A DNA stretch of 64,000 nt from an uncultured Owenweeksia sp. (GCA_937146805.1 CAKZRR010000021.1:62001-126000), one strand, 5' to 3'; numbered from the stretch's first letter, positions 50,928 to 60,588 are shown. The notes: generated from the letters alone by a model not told the origin. Numbers and translations: made by a program.

Positions 50928-51370
50928 CAGCACTCAACAAAGGAATACTCTTCGAAGAAAGCAATGAATTTCTCAAGTGGGGAGAACCTCTTCGTGAAAT
51001 TTCGAAAAGACTTGGCATTTATGGCCACAATAAGAGCGGCCGAACCTTATTTGAATGGGGAAAAAGAACAATTTTGGGTGGCCTCGAAGTGGAATTAACC
51101 TCTACATTTCGCAACTTTACTTTCTTTCCTTGGAATAGAAAATTCAACGAGGTAAATTCATGGACAATCGGAGATAAACATGCTGAAAAAGAATATGAGC
51201 GTATTTCAACACATCTTGTTTCTAAATACGGTGAACCCTCTACCTCTAAAACTCCACCACTACCTGATGACCAAATTTTGGAATGGGAACTTGATAAGTT
51301 TACAATCTCACTAGTTCTGTTTGATCAGCACTGCTACAAACTACTACTTACGATTAAAGAAAGAGAATAA
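50924..51370 (+). CDS. Hypothetical cytoplasmic protein
   Basis: GTG start overlapping the previous stop by 4 nt (gtga). Confidence 0.55.
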   Translation: MTALNKGILFEESNEFLKWGEPLREISKRLGIYGHNKSGRTLFEWGKRTILGGLEVELTSTFRNFTFFPWNRKFNEVNSWTIGDKHAEKEYERISTHLVSKYGEPSTSKTPPLPDDQILEWELDKFTISLVLFDQHCYKLLLTIKERE

Positions 51371-51392
51371 AACGGATAACAAATCCAACACC

Positions 51393-51779
51393 CTACTCCA
51401 CCACGGCTGCTCCCGCTTCCATCCAACCGTTAATACCGCCTAGCAAGTTGTGTACATTGGTAAAACCTGCAGCTTGCATTTTGGCTACAGCCTTGGCACT
51501 ACGGCCGCCTACACGGCAATACACTACGTACTCTTTGTCTTTGTCCAAGCCTTCTAGTTGATTGGCAAAGTCGTTATCGTAAAAATTTAGGTTTTGAGCT
51601 TTCGCCAGATGGCCTTCGGCATACTCTTCTGGAGTACGTACATCTACTATTAGCAGCTCACTGTTATCCATTATCATTTGCTCAGCGGTAGCAGCATTAA
51701 TATCATTAATGGTTACAGGTGCTTCTTTACAAGCCTGAAACAAGCCTGCTAACGCTAGTATAGTTATTAATTTTTTCAT
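51393..51779 (-). CDS. Rhodanese-like lipoprotein
   Basis: Lipobox LAGLFQACKE; LLIVDVRTPEEYAEGHL; active-site loop YCRVGGRSAKA. Confidence 0.9.
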   Translation of the reverse strand: MKKLITILALAGLFQACKEAPVTINDINAATAEQMIMDNSELLIVDVRTPEEYAEGHLAKAQNLNFYDNDFANQLEGLDKDKEYVVYCRVGGRSAKAVAKMQAAGFTNVHNLLGGINGWMEAGAAVVE

Positions 51780-51784
51780 GGTTT

Positions 51785-52075
51785 TTACATTAAATGAGCT
51801 TGCACATCGGCATAACCTCCGCCATTGGTAATATTGGTAAAACCGTGTTGGTTTAAAAACTGCATTACATTTCCGCTACGGGCACCCGATCTACAAAAAA
51901 CTACAATCTCGCCTTCCATTTTTTTAAATTCCTCCAGGCGGCTCATAATTTCTCCCATCGGAATATTGGTAGCGCCTTTTACACTTACTTCTGCCACCTC
52001 GTAAGGCTCACGTACATCAATAAGGTGGTTATTGGGGTTATTTATAATTTCGTTTAGTGTGCTCATGCGGTTCAT
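51785..52075 (-). CDS. Rhodanese-like protein (cytoplasmic)
   Basis: HLIDVREPYEVAEV; VVFCRSGARSGNVMQFL. Confidence 0.9.
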   Translation of the reverse strand: MNRMSTLNEIINNPNNHLIDVREPYEVAEVSVKGATNIPMGEIMSRLEEFKKMEGEIVVFCRSGARSGNVMQFLNQHGFTNITNGGGYADVQAHLM

Positions 52076-52103
52076 TTTTAGGGTGGCTAATTTACAAATT
52101 CAC

Positions 52104-53951
52104 CTATTGGTTAATCCAACTTTTTCGCAATTTTAACTGGGCATCACTTACGTTGGACATAGGCACCAATCTATGCGAATCGCTAAAGGTTACCATACGC
52201 GCTTTGGCTTTCAAATCTATTTCTTTAAAACCATCCCCCTTAGGTCTGGCTACGCGTACCACTACTTTATCGCCCACATTAGTGGTATTTACATAATTGG
52301 TAATTACTTCGTTAATGGTCATTAAATCAATCGGCTCGCCATTAAACTCTACAATTTCATCACCCTCTTTCCAGCCTAGTTCTTCCCCAAAAGAATCGTC
52401 TTCGCCTAGGCTTTCAATTCTAATACGACTGGTTTCAAAATTATAACCCAAGGCGGCATCTCCAAAGGATACTTCCTGCGATTCGAAAATAGGATCGTAC
52501 TGAATACCTACTGTTTCAAATAGTTCCTTTAAGGGAAAAGGTTCGGCTCCCTCGTAATGGCGGGCAAAAAATTCGCGCATTTCGGGGTATGTTTTTTCGG
52601 TGATAATATCAAACAAATCAGCATCCACAAAAAAGGTGTCAACTCCATACGATTCGCCCAGCTCGGTTAATAAATCTACCAAACCGTAACTTCCGTTAGA
52701 GAGGTTGAGCAGTTTTAAATCCAAGGCTAATCCTGATAAGGCGCCCTTTTTATAAAAGTTGTGGTATTCATCTTTGTAAAAACTTAAGGTGTATTTACTG
52801 GCTTGCGTTAAAGGCACATTTTGGTTAAAGCCATCATTAGAATGCATGTTTTCGGTAAGCACTTCTAAATACTTACTTAGGGGATAAATGCCGTCTCTAA
52901 TTTGCACCAAGTGCGAGTTGTATTCCGTAATTCCCTCGTACAACCATAAATGCTCCGACATTTCGGGATTAATAAAATCGAAATTCGCAATCATTTGCGA
53001 GTGAATATTCAAAGGGGTTACAATGTGAAAAAACTCATGCGAAGTAATATCACGCACGCCATCGTAAAACTCGTCTCCATCAAACTCGGGCATATACAAC
53101 ACCGTAGAGGTGTGATGCTCTAAAGCACCGTAGCTACTGCCCACCAAATCTAAAGGCACACAGTAAATAAGCACGGCATATTTTTCTACAGGTAGGGTTC
53201 CTCCCAAATGGGTAGAAGCAGCATTTAGCACAGCCGCAATTCGATCCATGCAGTTTTTGGCATTTACCTTTTTGCTTGGGCTGTACACCGAAACCAATAT
53301 TTCGGCACCACCAACATGATGGGTAGCCGTATCCGGCTCGCAATACATTATCGGACTATCGTGCAACTCAAAATAATTACTGGCTGTAAAAAAATCGCTG
53401 GTATCACCAGCTATTACAGGCAAAGCAGTACTGGCGTAAAAACCCTTGGGCTTACTAATTTCTAAGTGAAAAGGTTTGTCTCTTAAGGTATTGATATAAC
53501 CAATTACCCCAAAGTTGTTCAGCACAAAAACATCCGAATCAAAGCCTGTACCTGCTGGTTCAAAAATTCCGGTTGGTCTCGAAAAATCAAAAGTATCATC
53601 TACCTTATAACTTATTTTATAAATCTTTTTGGCGTTGTAAATAGCCCACCTATTGCTGTCTAATCGGCTTACAGCTAAGGCTTCGCCCTTAAAATCTACC
53701 ACTTTAAATTCGCTTACAAAGCGGCCGTAGTCATGTACATCATAAGTGCCGGGTACAATCCGCGGCATATGAAACTCCACCGTATCCTTATCGCCAATTG
53801 GCGGAACAATTTCAACTTGAAGTTGATCGTTTTGGAGCTGATTTAAATTGATGTATACCTGGTAGTTTTCAGGAACTTGATAAGGATCAAAAGAGGCATT
53901 AGCCGAAAGGCTTAACAAGGCCAATAAAACGACAACAAATTTTTGGTGCAT
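52104..53951 (-). CDS. M61-like peptidase with C-terminal PDZ domain
   Basis: DITSHEFFHIVTPLNIHS (HExxH variant) and LWLYEGITEYNSH; PDZ region LGWKEGDEIVEFNGEPIDLM. Confidence 0.88.
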   Translation of the reverse strand: MHQKFVVVLLALLSLSANASFDPYQVPENYQVYINLNQLQNDQLQVEIVPPIGDKDTVEFHMPRIVPGTYDVHDYGRFVSEFKVVDFKGEALAVSRLDSNRWAIYNAKKIYKISYKVDDTFDFSRPTGIFEPAGTGFDSDVFVLNNFGVIGYINTLRDKPFHLEISKPKGFYASTALPVIAGDTSDFFTASNYFELHDSPIMYCEPDTATHHVGGAEILVSVYSPSKKVNAKNCMDRIAAVLNAASTHLGGTLPVEKYAVLIYCVPLDLVGSSYGALEHHTSTVLYMPEFDGDEFYDGVRDITSHEFFHIVTPLNIHSQMIANFDFINPEMSEHLWLYEGITEYNSHLVQIRDGIYPLSKYLEVLTENMHSNDGFNQNVPLTQASKYTLSFYKDEYHNFYKKGALSGLALDLKLLNLSNGSYGLVDLLTELGESYGVDTFFVDADLFDIITEKTYPEMREFFARHYEGAEPFPLKELFETVGIQYDPIFESQEVSFGDAALGYNFETSRIRIESLGEDDSFGEELGWKEGDEIVEFNGEPIDLMTINEVITNYVNTTNVGDKVVVRVARPKGDGFKEIDLKAKARMVTFSDSHRLVPMSNVSDAQLKLRKSWINQ

Positions 53952-53962
53952 GTGTTTGTTTA

Positions 53963-56374
53963 TTATTCGTACTTAAGGGTATCCACTGGCTTATTACGCG
54001 CCACTTTTAGCGAATGGTAACTAATAATTAAATAAGCCAGTAGCGCGGCAACCAAAGCCGAAAACGCAAAAATTAGCGGATTAAGGGACGCGGAAAACGC
54101 AAAACCCGAAAGCCAAGCTTTAATTAAAAGGTAAGCCAATGGAAGTGCCAAAAGTATGGAAAGGACGATAAGCGTAAACATTTCTTTAAAAATAAGATTC
54201 ACCATTTGAAACACATCCGCTCCTAGTACTTTTCGGATGCCAATTTCGCGGGTGCGCAAACCGGTTGTAAAGGAGGCCAAGCCGGTAAGTCCTAAAAAGG
54301 AAATAAAAATAGCCATGTAGGTAAGGTACAGTATTAACTGGCTTTGGCGTTGTTCTTCTTGATACAAATTGGCGAGTGTTTTGTTTAAAAATGAAAATTG
54401 AAAAGAGTTTTCGGGGTTGTGTTTAGCCCATACTTTCTCGATAGAGACCAATGCCTTTTTTAAATGTTCGCTATCTACTCTAATATGAAAAGTTCCGAGT
54501 TGATTATCTTTTAAAAACAGTACGGTTGGTTTTATAGATTCGTGCAGCGAATGAGCATTAAAATTAGCCACTACACCCACTACTGTTCCGTAAAACATCT
54601 CTTCGCCCGATTCATCAAAACCCCAACGTATGCGCTTGCCTATAGGCTGTTCCCAACCTTGCTCTTCTACCATTTTTTGATTTACCAATACCGCTTTTTC
54701 TTCCGATAGATTGTCTTTTCGTTTGAAGTCTCGGCCCTCCACCACTTCCATCTCCATGGTGGTACAATAGCCCAAACTCACCTGCATATTGTCAATTACT
54801 TTTTGCTCAAAAAGTCCACCTACCTCACTTTCGAGGCTAAATACTGAACGCCCCAAACCCCTTCCTGGCACCGAAAAAGAAGTACTCGAAGCCATTACGT
54901 ATGGTGAATTTGCCAGCTGCTCCTGAATTTTAGGAATTCGTGATGCCGTAACCGAATCTTCTACCGAGACCAATAGAATATCCTCTTTATTAAAACCTAA
55001 ATCCTTGTTGCTTACATAATTCATTTGGCGATACATACCCAAAGCGGTAATCACCACCGCCACCGAAATACAAAACTGAAATCCTACCAAAATCCTGCGC
55101 ATTCGCACACTTCGCTTTCCTAATTGATAACCACCACGTATAGCTGATAAACCTGGAACTTTACTCAAGCTAAAAGCGGGATACCATGCGCTTAAAACAC
55201 TAACCGAACTGGTGAGCAACAATGCTACACCTGCTAAAAGGCCGGTATTAATATGACTCAACGAAAGATCTTTTTGCAATACCTCGTTAAAGGGCGTAAG
55301 CTCTAAAACCAGTTCTACCAGTACAAAGGCCATAAACAACGAAGCAAAACTTAAAAGAAAGGATTCCAAAAAGACCAGCCATCTAATCTCCGCTTTATTT
55401 GCCCCCAATACTTTACGTAAACCCGCTTCCTTTACCCGTTTCATACCTCTGGCAGTGGCCATGTTTACAAAGTTTATCCCTGCCAAAATCAATACAATAA
55501 GACTAATGGCGGCAAAGGCATAGAGATAGGATTTATCACCCCCTTTGCGATCGTATTGCAAGGACCTACCAAAATGAATTTCGCTGAGTTCGCTTAACTG
55601 AATTTGAAAATGGCCACCAAAACTTTCACCCATAGGCCTCATATATTTATCATAAAAACCAGGGAAATCGGCAACAAGTCGATCGGCTTGATCAGAGCTG
55701 GGCAGCTTTAAAAAGGTAAAAACATTTACCTGCCATAAGCTGTTGAGCTGTTCTTGCAAATCCAACGTATCATTAAAAGCACTTAATACGGCATCAAATT
55801 TATGATGCGAATTGGACGGCCAATTGGCAATTAAACCAGTAACGGTATAGGTATGATTGCTTGTGCTAACTTGTTTACCTACTGGGTTTGTCTCTCCAAA
55901 ATAGCGCTGTGCAAAATGCTGGGTAACCACTAAACTTTGCGGTTCTTTTAAACAGGTTTTCCGGTCTCCTTTCAGCATCGGAATTTCAAAAACCTCAAAA
56001 AAGTTGTTATCTGCAATGGCAATATCCTCTTCGTAATGGCTTTTGTTTTTACTCTTAAACCGAACATTTACATCAATATGATACAAACGGGTATAGTCAT
56101 CAATATAATCATACTCTTTAGCTAGCAAAGGCGCCAAGGCCCTACTACTACCAGCAAACTGCTCAATCTCGTTGTTTATTTTAAACTCGCCTTCTACCCT
56201 ATAAATCGTTTCGTGGTTGGGTACATGTTTATCAAAGCCAAACTCGGAATTGAGGTATAAAAATATGATGAGACTAACGCTCAAGCCCAGGGCCAAGCCC
56301 ACTATGTTTAACAGCGAATAGGTTTTGTTTTTAAGCAATGCCCTAAAGGCAAATTTTAGACGGGCTCTAAACAT
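53963..56374 (-). CDS. ABC transporter permease (MacB/FtsX type, two FtsX domains)
   Basis: [59 protein letters not shown] and RTREIGIRKVLGADVFQMV. Confidence 0.95.
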   Translation of the reverse strand: MFRARLKFAFRALLKNKTYSLLNIVGLALGLSVSLIIFLYLNSEFGFDKHVPNHETIYRVEGEFKINNEIEQFAGSSRALAPLLAKEYDYIDDYTRLYHIDVNVRFKSKNKSHYEEDIAIADNNFFEVFEIPMLKGDRKTCLKEPQSLVVTQHFAQRYFGETNPVGKQVSTSNHTYTVTGLIANWPSNSHHKFDAVLSAFNDTLDLQEQLNSLWQVNVFTFLKLPSSDQADRLVADFPGFYDKYMRPMGESFGGHFQIQLSELSEIHFGRSLQYDRKGGDKSYLYAFAAISLIVLILAGINFVNMATARGMKRVKEAGLRKVLGANKAEIRWLVFLESFLLSFASLFMAFVLVELVLELTPFNEVLQKDLSLSHINTGLLAGVALLLTSSVSVLSAWYPAFSLSKVPGLSAIRGGYQLGKRSVRMRRILVGFQFCISVAVVITALGMYRQMNYVSNKDLGFNKEDILLVSVEDSVTASRIPKIQEQLANSPYVMASSTSFSVPGRGLGRSVFSLESEVGGLFEQKVIDNMQVSLGYCTTMEMEVVEGRDFKRKDNLSEEKAVLVNQKMVEEQGWEQPIGKRIRWGFDESGEEMFYGTVVGVVANFNAHSLHESIKPTVLFLKDNQLGTFHIRVDSEHLKKALVSIEKVWAKHNPENSFQFSFLNKTLANLYQEEQRQSQLILYLTYMAIFISFLGLTGLASFTTGLRTREIGIRKVLGADVFQMVNLIFKEMFTLIVLSILLALPLAYLLIKAWLSGFAFSASLNPLIFAFSALVAALLAYLIISYHSLKVARNKPVDTLKYE

Positions 56375-57050
56375 GTAAAAACGATTTCTCTGAAACCAAA
56401 TGCCCGTCCATTAACTTTACCAAACGGCTGCTGTAAGCCGCATCGCTAATGCTATGGGTAACCATTATTATGGTGGTACCCGATTCATTTAAGGCCGTTA
56501 ACATTTCCATAATTTCCGATCCCTGCTCCGAATCTAAATTGCCCGTGGGTTCATCTGCCAAAATAAGGCGGGGTTTGGCTACAATAGCTCTTCCAATAGC
56601 CACTTTTTGCTGTTGCCCACCTGAAAGTTGATACGGAAAATGACCACTGCGATGCCCCAATGAAATCCGCTCTAAAATTTCAGTTACTCTTAGCTTTCGC
56701 TCAGATGATTTTACCCCTAAATAGATCAAGGGCAGCTCAATGTTTTCATACACCGTAAGCTCATCCAACAAATTAAAGTTTTGAAAAACAAAACCAATAT
56801 TATCTTTCCGTATTTTCTCCGATTCGCGCTCCGCCAACTCCTTTACCTCCTTGCTATCAAATATATAGAGACCTCTGTTGAAGTTATCTAACAAGCCTAT
56901 AATGTTTAATAAAGTAGTTTTCCCGCAACCCGAAGGGCCCATAATAGATACAAATTCTCCTTCTTCCACCTGCAGGCTAATTTCCTTTAGCGCATGGGTT
57001 TCTACCGTGTCTGATTTGTAGATTTTAGAAAGGTGGTGAAGCTGAATCAT
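56367..57050 (-). CDS. ABC transporter ATP-binding protein (LolD/MacB type)
   Basis: [42 protein letters not shown]. Confidence 0.97.
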   Translation of the reverse strand: MIQLHHLSKIYKSDTVETHALKEISLQVEEGEFVSIMGPSGCGKTTLLNIIGLLDNFNRGLYIFDSKEVKELAERESEKIRKDNIGFVFQNFNLLDELTVYENIELPLIYLGVKSSERKLRVTEILERISLGHRSGHFPYQLSGGQQQKVAIGRAIVAKPRLILADEPTGNLDSEQGSEIMEMLTALNESGTTIIMVTHSISDAAYSSRLVKLMDGHLVSEKSFLHV

Positions 57051-57063
57051 AGGCTTTATTTAG

Positions 57064-57079
57064 TCCCGCTATAGCGGGA
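57064..57079. repeat. Perfect 16-bp palindrome tcccgctatagcggga
   Basis: Direct inspection; 14 nt upstream of the ABC ATPase start codon. Confidence 0.9.
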
Positions 57080-57104
57080 TTTAATGAAGGAGATGGGTAA
57101 AGTA

Positions 57105-57175
57105 AAACCCTCGACCAATTTAACGTTTAACACAAATTTTACCAATTGGAAAATAAGATAGGAGGTCGAGGGTTT
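57105..57175. repeat. 12-bp perfect inverted repeat aaaccctcgacc...ggtcgagggttt with 47-nt spacer
   Basis: 57105-57116 and 57164-57175 are exact reverse complements. Confidence 0.9.
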
Positions 57176-57346
57176 AAACTGCTATGAAGAGCTATTTTAA
57201 ATATTATAAAAAATTTCGGAAAAGGTGTTGGAGGACAACCGATTAACCCTAAAATTCTGCTACTTGAACTTGAAATTAAACAACCAATTTTTTTCCAACG
57301 ATAAAAGAACTTCGCTAATTCACAGCTTATCCGAAATTTTTATGCT

Positions 57347-57703
57347 TTAGTATTGTACGTATCGCAACTGCAAATAGTGCTTTACATGATGCAATTTCGG
57401 GTCTACCGAAAGGTTTTCGTTGCGCATCATCCAGGCTATGTATTGGGCAATTTCTTCATCCTGCCCTTCTACACTCTCCACAATTACATTTCCGTTTCCA
57501 TCAATCCAAAATACCACCTCAACAAATTGTTGCACCTGGTTGTTGTTTTTTTGGAGCGGCACGTTCCAATGAGAATACAGCTGAAATTGAGGTGTATCAC
57601 AACTTGTTTCGCCACTGGGGGTGTTGCCCTTAGCCAAGGCTAAGTTGCTAAACACCAGTACCAGCAGGAAAAACAAAGCAGATATCACTTTCATGAATCT
57701 CAT
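57347..57703 (-). CDS. Small secreted protein, possibly TonB-C-like
   Basis: Signal peptide ALFFLLVLVFSNLALA; VEVVFWIDGNGNVIVESVEGQDEEIAQYI resembles TonB C-terminal strand pattern. Confidence 0.6.
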   Translation of the reverse strand: MRFMKVISALFFLLVLVFSNLALAKGNTPSGETSCDTPQFQLYSHWNVPLQKNNNQVQQFVEVVFWIDGNGNVIVESVEGQDEEIAQYIAWMMRNENLSVDPKLHHVKHYLQLRYVQY

Positions 57704-57803
57704 TTTTACGTTTTAGTTTTCGTACCATACCCTTAGCGAAGCACATGCCTAAATGCTAAGTGCTTATTAATAAGTAGCTTATATTTTTACGAAAACAATT
57801 TAG

Positions 57804-57841
57804 TGTTCGATATTGAACAGTATCTTGTACGAAATCGAACA
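57804..57841. promoter_or_regulatory. Two tandem 16-bp near-palindromes (57804-57819 and 57826-57841), putative regulator operators
   Basis: TGTTCGATATTGAACA and TGTACGAAATCGAACA, 22 bp centre to centre. Confidence 0.6.
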
Positions 57842-57848
57842 GCCCTTA

Positions 57849-57856
57849 TACTTTTG
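57849..57856 (+). promoter_or_regulatory. Putative -7 element TACTTTTG
   Basis: TAnnTTTG match 5 nt before the GTG start at 57862. Confidence 0.45.
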
Positions 57857-57861
57857 GCACC

Positions 57862-59223
57862 GTGGAAAAGAGTTACAGCTTACTAATTGTAGATGATGAT
57901 GACGATGTGCTTACCAGCGCACGGCTACTTTTAAAGCAACATTATAAAAAGGTAGAAACAACCAATAACCCGCAAGAAATTAACGGAATGCTAACCAAGT
58001 TGCAACCCGATTTAATTTTGCTGGATATGAATTTTAGGCGCGGGTTAAACGATGGCCGAGAAGGAATTTATTGGCTGGAGCACATTAAAGAAGTAAGCCC
58101 CGAAACGCAGGTAATACTAATGACGGCTTACGGAGAAGTAGAAACTGCCGTACAATCCATAAAAAAGGGAGCCTTTGATTTTATCCTAAAACCTTGGACC
58201 AACGAAAAACTTTTGAGCAACATAGCCTCCGCTTTAAAATATGCACGGGAGCTTAAAAAGGTAGAACAGCTGGAGCAAACCAAAATTACGCTGGAAGAAA
58301 ATATTGGTTTAAAGCATGAGGACTTCGTAAGCAGATCGCCCTCTATGACCAGCCTTATGAAAACCATAGATAAAGTAGCGGCCACCGATGCCAATATTTT
58401 ACTATTAGGCGAAAATGGAACTGGGAAAAGCGTGCTGGCCATGGCCATTCATCGTGCTTCTTTGCGGCATAAAAACCCTTTTATTACAGTAGATTTAGGG
58501 GCGGTAAGCCACTCCCTTTTTGAAAGCGAATTGTTTGGACATGCCAAAGGCGCCTTTACTGATGCCCATAATGACAAGGCTGGCCGCTTTGAAACAGCCG
58601 AAGGCGGCAGCCTATTTTTAGATGAAATAGGGAACCTTAGCCCCGAGCTGCAATCGAAGTTGCTTACCGTAATTCAAAATAGACACGTTACCCGTTTGGG
58701 AGAAAACAGGCAACGACAAATAGATGTACGCTTGGTTTGTGCTACCAATATGCCTATTCACCAAATGGTACATGAAAACAAATTTAGACAAGATTTACTC
58801 TATCGTATTAATACTGTGGAATTGGTAATACCTCCGTTACGCCATCGCAAGGAAGATATTCCTGTATTAAGTCAACGCTTTTTAGAGAGCTTTGCGCGTA
58901 AGTACCAAAAAGGAGCTTTACAATTTAGCGCGCGTGCTATGGATCAATTGTGCCATTATGCTTGGCCCGGAAACATTAGAGAGCTGGAGCATTGTGTAGA
59001 ACGTGCCGTTATTTTATCGGATAGCCAGCAAATTGATAATTTGGGTTTGCACGGACAAAATCATCCGCAATTAGAGCCCGATGGTTACAATTTAGAGGAA
59101 ATGGAGAAACACCTTATTTGCAAAGCCTTGGAAAAATACGAGAGCAATATTTCACGAGCCGCTAAAGAGCTAGGTATTACTCGTGCGGCCTTATACAGAC
59201 GAATGGAAAAGCATGGCCTCTAA
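57862..59223 (+). CDS. Sigma-54-dependent response regulator (NtrC family)
   Basis: Receiver DLILLDMNFRRG; AAA+ GENGTGKSVLA, GAFTDA, FLDEIGNLS; Fis-type HTH NISRAAKELGITRAALYRRMEKHGL; GTG start. Confidence 0.96.
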   Translation: MEKSYSLLIVDDDDDVLTSARLLLKQHYKKVETTNNPQEINGMLTKLQPDLILLDMNFRRGLNDGREGIYWLEHIKEVSPETQVILMTAYGEVETAVQSIKKGAFDFILKPWTNEKLLSNIASALKYARELKKVEQLEQTKITLEENIGLKHEDFVSRSPSMTSLMKTIDKVAATDANILLLGENGTGKSVLAMAIHRASLRHKNPFITVDLGAVSHSLFESELFGHAKGAFTDAHNDKAGRFETAEGGSLFLDEIGNLSPELQSKLLTVIQNRHVTRLGENRQRQIDVRLVCATNMPIHQMVHENKFRQDLLYRINTVELVIPPLRHRKEDIPVLSQRFLESFARKYQKGALQFSARAMDQLCHYAWPGNIRELEHCVERAVILSDSQQIDNLGLHGQNHPQLEPDGYNLEEMEKHLICKALEKYESNISRAAKELGITRAALYRRMEKHGL

Positions 59224-60568
59224 AAAATTCTCCTTCCGTATTGGCCTTAGAGTAGGGCTGCTGGTAAGCACTATTTTTTTGTTTGCCTGGTTTTGGTACA
59301 ATTACCAATTACTATTTATACATGTGTTTTTGGCGCTGGTAATTGCTGGGCAAACAGCCGAATTAATTTATTATACCAATCGGGTAAACCGAGAACTGCG
59401 CAAGTTTTTAGAAGCCATTCGCTATGGCGATTACTCGGTGAGTTTTGGGGGCCACTTAGGTGGAAGCTTTAAGGAACTAAGCGAAAACTTTAGTGCCGTA
59501 ATAGAGCTGGTAAAAAACTCGAAAGCCGAAAGAGAAAGCCATGCAGAACTATTAAAACTTACCATCGAAAACTTACGATTGGGTGTTATACTGGTAGATA
59601 CACACGGTACCTTAATGCAAGTAAACCCGGCTGCCCGAGATTTGTTAGACATTCCTCATTTTCATACTTGGAATATGTTGGGTAAAAAGAAACCCAGCTT
59701 TGTAAAGCAAATAGGTGATTTAAAAAGCGAAGGCAGGCGTTTGCTCGAAATAAATACCAGCACCGGTTTGCGCGAGTTTTATTTAGATGTAACCTCCATT
59801 TCTTTATTGGGTTCGCAATACCAACTCATCTCCTTTTCTGATTTAAAAAATGAAATAGAAAAAAAAGAAATTGACGCTTGGCATCGGCTAATCCGTATTT
59901 TAGCGCACGAAGTGATGAACTCCGTAACACCCGTTACCTCTTTATCTGAAACCATTAAAAATATTTTGACGGATGAAAAAGGGAACGCCTTAGCAGGAGA
60001 AGAACTGGACCCCGAAAAAATAGGAGACATTATTTTGGCCCTCAATACCATTATTAAACGCAGCCACGGTATGCTCAATTTTGTAGATGAGTACCGCAAA
60101 CTTACGCAGCTACCTGCCCCTAGGCTTAGTCCGCTAAATGTAAACGAACTAATGAGCCATGCTTGTAAACTTATGGAAGCCGAAGCAGCCACTTTTAGCA
60201 TAGAGCTGAGTTCTAAAGCTGCTCCTAAAAACTTAGCCATTAATGCCGATCAAAAAATGATTGAGCAAGTACTTATCAATCTTATAGGTAATGCTATTCA
60301 CGCTTTAGCGGAAAAGGAAAATGGACAAATACATTTATCCACCAGCCTAAACGATCACGAAATTGTATTGCATATAACCGATAATGGACACGGTATAAGC
60401 AAGGATATTTTGCCTTCTATTTTTATCCCCTTCTTTTCTACCCGCAAAAATGGAAGCGGCATTGGCCTCACACTTTCTAAAAACATAATGCAATTGCATA
60501 AGGGCAACATTACCGTACAAAGTGCAGAAGGAGAAGGAACTGAATTTAGATTGAGTTTTGGGATTTAA
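59213..60568 (+). CDS. Sensor histidine kinase (NtrY-like, PAS-containing)
   Basis: Two TM helices; IRILAHEVMNSVTPVTSLSETI (H box), INADQKMIEQVLINLIGNAIHAL, DNGHGI, GSGIGLTLSKNIM; start re-called to ATG 59213. Confidence 0.95.
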   Translation: MASKKFSFRIGLRVGLLVSTIFLFAWFWYNYQLLFIHVFLALVIAGQTAELIYYTNRVNRELRKFLEAIRYGDYSVSFGGHLGGSFKELSENFSAVIELVKNSKAERESHAELLKLTIENLRLGVILVDTHGTLMQVNPAARDLLDIPHFHTWNMLGKKKPSFVKQIGDLKSEGRRLLEINTSTGLREFYLDVTSISLLGSQYQLISFSDLKNEIEKKEIDAWHRLIRILAHEVMNSVTPVTSLSETIKNILTDEKGNALAGEELDPEKIGDIILALNTIIKRSHGMLNFVDEYRKLTQLPAPRLSPLNVNELMSHACKLMEAEAATFSIELSSKAAPKNLAINADQKMIEQVLINLIGNAIHALAEKENGQIHLSTSLNDHEIVLHITDNGHGISKDILPSIFIPFFSTRKNGSGIGLTLSKNIMQLHKGNITVQSAEGEGTEFRLSFGI

Positions 60569-60588
60569 TCCAAACCAATGTTTCGCCC

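Noticed and set aside
57716-57796. 9-bp inverted repeat gttttcgta...tacgaaaac in the divergent intergenic region
   Set aside because: Short, AT-rich and widely spaced; weaker than the tandem dyads next to it.
59779-60240. 153-aa minus-strand ORF within the histidine kinase gene
   Set aside because: Shadow ORF opposite the H-box region.
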